A DNA stretch of 64,000 nucleotides from Candidatus Zhuqueibacterota bacterium (GTDB taxonomy: Bacteria; Zhuqueibacterota; Zhuqueibacteria; Residuimicrobiales; Krinioviventaceae): NCBI GenBank assembly GCA_016928775.1, contig JAFGKD010000014.1, positions 1 to 64,000 of the forward strand. The letters are read 5' to 3'. A model generated the notes under the pieces. It searched no databases. It saw only the letters and a program-made list of their open reading frames with translations, and had not been told where the DNA came from. A program made the translations under genes and the position numbers. Position 1 is the first letter of the stretch; every line of letters begins with the position of its first letter. Positions 61,696 through 64,000 of this stretch are shown here, piece after piece.

Positions 61696-63336
61696 ATGAA
61701 CATGGCTCATATTATCCTACAGCTTGACGGAAAAGATGTCGATGTATCCAAAAATGAAAAGCACGTAAAAATTATCCCTTTAGATAAGGGCCGAATTTTT
61801 ATTTTAGGTCATAGTGACACTTTTCGTCATCTTGAAAACAGTCGGCAAGATTTTATTATCTCATTAGGCTATGCCGGTTACATTGATGGCGATTTAGCTC
61901 AACAGACCTTGTCACACATTTTGAACTGTTTTGACGCATCCCAGATAGGTGATTTAAAAAAGAAGCTGGTCGGCCAATTTGTGATGATGATTAAAAAACA
62001 TCAGCAAATTTACTTGTTTTCAGACTTTATAGGTGGAAGAAATATTTTTTATTCGAAAGATGGTACCATCGTCTCCACATCATTCTCTCTTTTAGAAAAC
62101 CTCGTACAAACCGATGCACATGCTTTGGATCAAAATAAAGTATTCGAATATCTTGCAATGAGATATGTTCAGTTTCCGGCCTGGATAGGTCGCTTCACGC
62201 AACATAAAAGCATAAAATGGCTTTTACCCAATGAATATATGACGATAAACCTGGATGACTCAAGTATCCAGATCGGTTCGGTGACCTTTTCCCTTGATAA
62301 CAGAAAAGAGACAATATGTTCAAATTTGGCAAACGATCTGTTGTCTATTTTGAAATCAATTATTTATCGAAGTGAATACAAAGAGTCACCCGTGGCAGCA
62401 TCTATTACTGGAGGGCGTGATACCCGACTCGTTGCTGCGATTGCAGCGGATTATTATTCAGAGATGCACTACCGCATTGCTGTCTCTTCGCAAGACGGCA
62501 ATTCTTTAAAAGATCTCAAAATTGCTCGAAAGGTGGCTAAAAGCCGAGGAATGAAGCTGGATGTTTATCGCTTTCAGCCGTCTCGCGATGCAGAAAAATT
62601 TATCTCGCTTACAGAGGCATTGACGCCATCATATAATCATACAATCACTCCACTTGTTGAGAACTCGCACGCTTATGCTTTGGGATTTGGTGGTGCATTT
62701 GGCAGTCAACTTTTTGCGCCAATACCATGGACAACAATCGACGATTTTGTCACCACAAAGCTCAAGCACGCTAAAAGATTCCTCTCTGTACCAGAAGATT
62801 TTTGGGATTATGTGCATGATTTGCTTATGGAAGAATTTCAAAGAAGCAAAAATGTTTACTATTTACATGATATGAATGACAAAGATTATATACGCTTGTT
62901 TCAAATCTTCAATGCAGCCCGGTATGCATCGTTCATCATGTCTGCATACAATAACTCCGGCTATCAACTTGAGCCTTATGGAACTTTTGCTGCTCTGGAA
63001 TTGGCATTGCAGGTATCCCCTGAATTATGGGGTAACCACAAAAGCCTGAGCGGAGACGCTCTGGTTCAAAAAGTGGTCATGGCACGGTTGAATCCCAAAT
63101 TGGGAAAGATCCTCGCGTACAGTACCTTCCGCCCAATGATACCGCTATCACTCACCACTTTTCCATTATATTCGATTGGCTACGCCAATCAACTCGCTTT
63201 TTGGGCGAGAAGAAAAGTAAGGACCTGTCTACAAAAGCCGGTGAGAACGAAAGTGCTGCATGGATACCATATTTCAAATGGCTGGGATAGACCGTTTATT
63301 GATCGGATTGAAAAAAAATATGGCTGGTCTAAGTAG
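61696..63336 (+). CDS. Asparagine synthase-like protein lacking the glutaminase nucleophile
   Basis: 546-residue relative of asparagine synthase B and of XrtA/PEP-CTERM-associated amidotransferases. The N-terminal domain resembles the Ntn glutaminase fold (SLGYAGYIDGD; DFIGGRNIFYS) but does not begin with Met-Cys, so ammonia cannot be made from glutamine in the usual way. The synthetase domain has a modified ATP loop ASITGGRDT (236-244) where SGGxDS is typical. It may form an amide on a sugar acid of the polysaccharide from another nitrogen donor, or act as a ligase. Located just before the flippase. Confidence 0.8.
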   Translation: MNMAHIILQLDGKDVDVSKNEKHVKIIPLDKGRIFILGHSDTFRHLENSRQDFIISLGYAGYIDGDLAQQTLSHILNCFDASQIGDLKKKLVGQFVMMIKKHQQIYLFSDFIGGRNIFYSKDGTIVSTSFSLLENLVQTDAHALDQNKVFEYLAMRYVQFPAWIGRFTQHKSIKWLLPNEYMTINLDDSSIQIGSVTFSLDNRKETICSNLANDLLSILKSIIYRSEYKESPVAASITGGRDTRLVAAIAADYYSEMHYRIAVSSQDGNSLKDLKIARKVAKSRGMKLDVYRFQPSRDAEKFISLTEALTPSYNHTITPLVENSHAYALGFGGAFGSQLFAPIPWTTIDDFVTTKLKHAKRFLSVPEDFWDYVHDLLMEEFQRSKNVYYLHDMNDKDYIRLFQIFNAARYASFIMSAYNNSGYQLEPYGTFAALELALQVSPELWGNHKSLSGDALVQKVVMARLNPKLGKILAYSTFRPMIPLSLTTFPLYSIGYANQLAFWARRKVRTCLQKPVRTKVLHGYHISNGWDRPFIDRIEKKYGWSK

Positions 63337-63338
63337 CA

Positions 63339-64000
63339 GTGCTCAATAACTCCCTGAAATGCGACGACCACTGGTTCAAACGTGACCATATAAAACAAGA
63401 TTTAAAAAGAAAGTCTTTACAGAGTGCTATAAACAAGGTCACTGCCAACAGCTTTTCTTTCATGTTTAGTATTGCTTCGACGATGGTGTTGGCAAGATTG
63501 TTGACGCCTAAAGATTTTGGCCTCTTGGCAATGGTAACAGCCGTGACCGAGTTTGCTCGCTCTTTTCGAGAACTTGGACTTGGCACCTTGACAGTACAGC
63601 GAGAGGAAATCAATCACGCTCAAGTGAGTACATTGTTTTGGATTAACGTGAGCATTGGGATTCTCATCATGCTCTTGTTGATCACTATTTCTCCGCTGTT
63701 GGTCTGGTTTTATAGTGAACGTCGTTTGCTGAACATTTGCATCGTGTTATCTTCTATTTTCTTTATCAGTGGACTCACCGTTCAGCATCGAGCGCTGCTC
63801 GAGCGACAAATGAAATTTGGCTCTTTGGGAGTGATAACGATCATTTCTTATCTTGGAGGATTTTGTGTCGCGATATATCTGGCGTTGCATGGCTACGGTG
63901 TTTGGACTTTGGTCGCGAGCGAAGTTCTTTCCGCGTTACTTTTTGCGCTGGGCACATGGCTTTTCTGTCGCTGGCTTCCCGGCCCTCCGCAGAAAAAAAC
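63339..64000 (+). CDS. Polysaccharide flippase Wzx/MATE-type, partial
   Basis: The reading frame is open from a GTG at 63339, two bases after the previous stop, to the window end (over 220 codons). Its product has the N-terminus of oligosaccharide flippases: SFSFMFSIASTMVLARLLTP, KDFGLLAMVTAVTEFARSF, then several membrane helices. The C-terminal half is beyond the window. It would move lipid-linked repeat units across the inner membrane for the polymerase encoded upstream. Confidence 0.85.
   Translation, partial: MLNNSLKCDDHWFKRDHIKQDLKRKSLQSAINKVTANSFSFMFSIASTMVLARLLTPKDFGLLAMVTAVTEFARSFRELGLGTLTVQREEINHAQVSTLFWINVSIGILIMLLLITISPLLVWFYSERRLLNICIVLSSIFFISGLTVQHRALLERQMKFGSLGVITIISYLGGFCVAIYLALHGYGVWTLVASEVLSALLFALGTWLFCRWLPGPPQKK

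Noticed and set aside
1-64000. CRISPR arrays, insertion sequences, integrases, rRNA and replication origins
   Set aside because: No regularly spaced repeats, transposase or integrase motifs, rRNA segments or DnaA-box clusters were seen while reading both strands.

Overview
The window is a chromosomal segment from a Gram-negative bacterium, probably of the FCB (Fibrobacteres-Chlorobi-Bacteroidetes) assemblage, and possibly KSB1/Calditrichota-like. The evidence is two secreted proteins ending in a type IX-style C-terminal sorting/FlgD-Ig module (the NYPNPFNP motif), a complete PorX-type regulator (receiver plus PglZ domain), a UpxY/NusG-like antiterminator at the head of an exopolysaccharide locus, an ECF sigma/anti-sigma module and several predicted outer-membrane proteins. 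Phylum placement is inference; no rRNA gene is present.

Region 1 (1-9.8 kb) is sugar uptake and catabolism: an RbsC-type ABC permease, a SIS-domain sugar-phosphate isomerase, a zinc alcohol/polyol dehydrogenase, a homoserine-dehydrogenase-like SAF protein and a secreted GH140-like (apiosidase family) glycosidase, all on +. An AlkC/AlkD-type DNA alkylation repair protein follows. On the minus strand are a CBM9-like sorting-domain protein and a Tat-exported Gfo/Idh/MocA oxidoreductase.

Region 2 (10.1-25.5 kb) has a tRNA-Leu(CAA) with a textbook promoter and terminator, then a 15-gene co-oriented minus-strand block. In order of transcription it is porX, tsaE, tsaB, rimI, accD, surE, guaA, glmS, an LpoA-like TPR/periplasmic-binding protein, a small predicted barrel protein, uppP, holA, an ECF sigma factor, its zinc anti-sigma factor and a catalytically degenerate HtrA/PDZ protein. 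Gaps are mostly 0-20 bp; the largest is in front of the sigma gene, where a GGAACTT element and a palindrome suggest autoregulation.

Region 3 (25.5-35 kb) holds a large lamin-tail-domain sorting-domain protein (a likely type IX cargo next to porX), two large secreted glycosidases (GH67-like with a malectin-like domain; GH2), a DCC-family thiol protein, and a predicted outer-membrane protein behind a perfect TTGACA-N17-TATAAT promoter.

Region 4 (35-64 kb) is an exopolysaccharide locus that runs off the window. It starts with regulation (NusG paralogue, a sigma-54 activator with a dead receiver, a stand-alone intact receiver, a candidate -24/-12 promoter). It continues with export and priming (SLBB export protein, Wzc-type tyrosine kinase, a sugar transferase with a degenerate GGDEF-like N-terminus). 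The rest is sugar building and modification: a C-methyltransferase, two DegT aminotransferases, three FemAB-like acyltransferases, three polysaccharide deacetylases, two GT2 enzymes, an epimerase, a Gfo/Idh enzyme, an asparagine-synthase-like protein, an O-antigen ligase-like polymerase and a flippase. The toolkit resembles XrtA/PEP-CTERM-associated EPS loci, but no exosortase is seen here. A tRNA-Cys overlapping the end of a deacetylase gene is followed by decayed cysteine synthase fragments, and a DUF354-type gene carries one in-frame stop.
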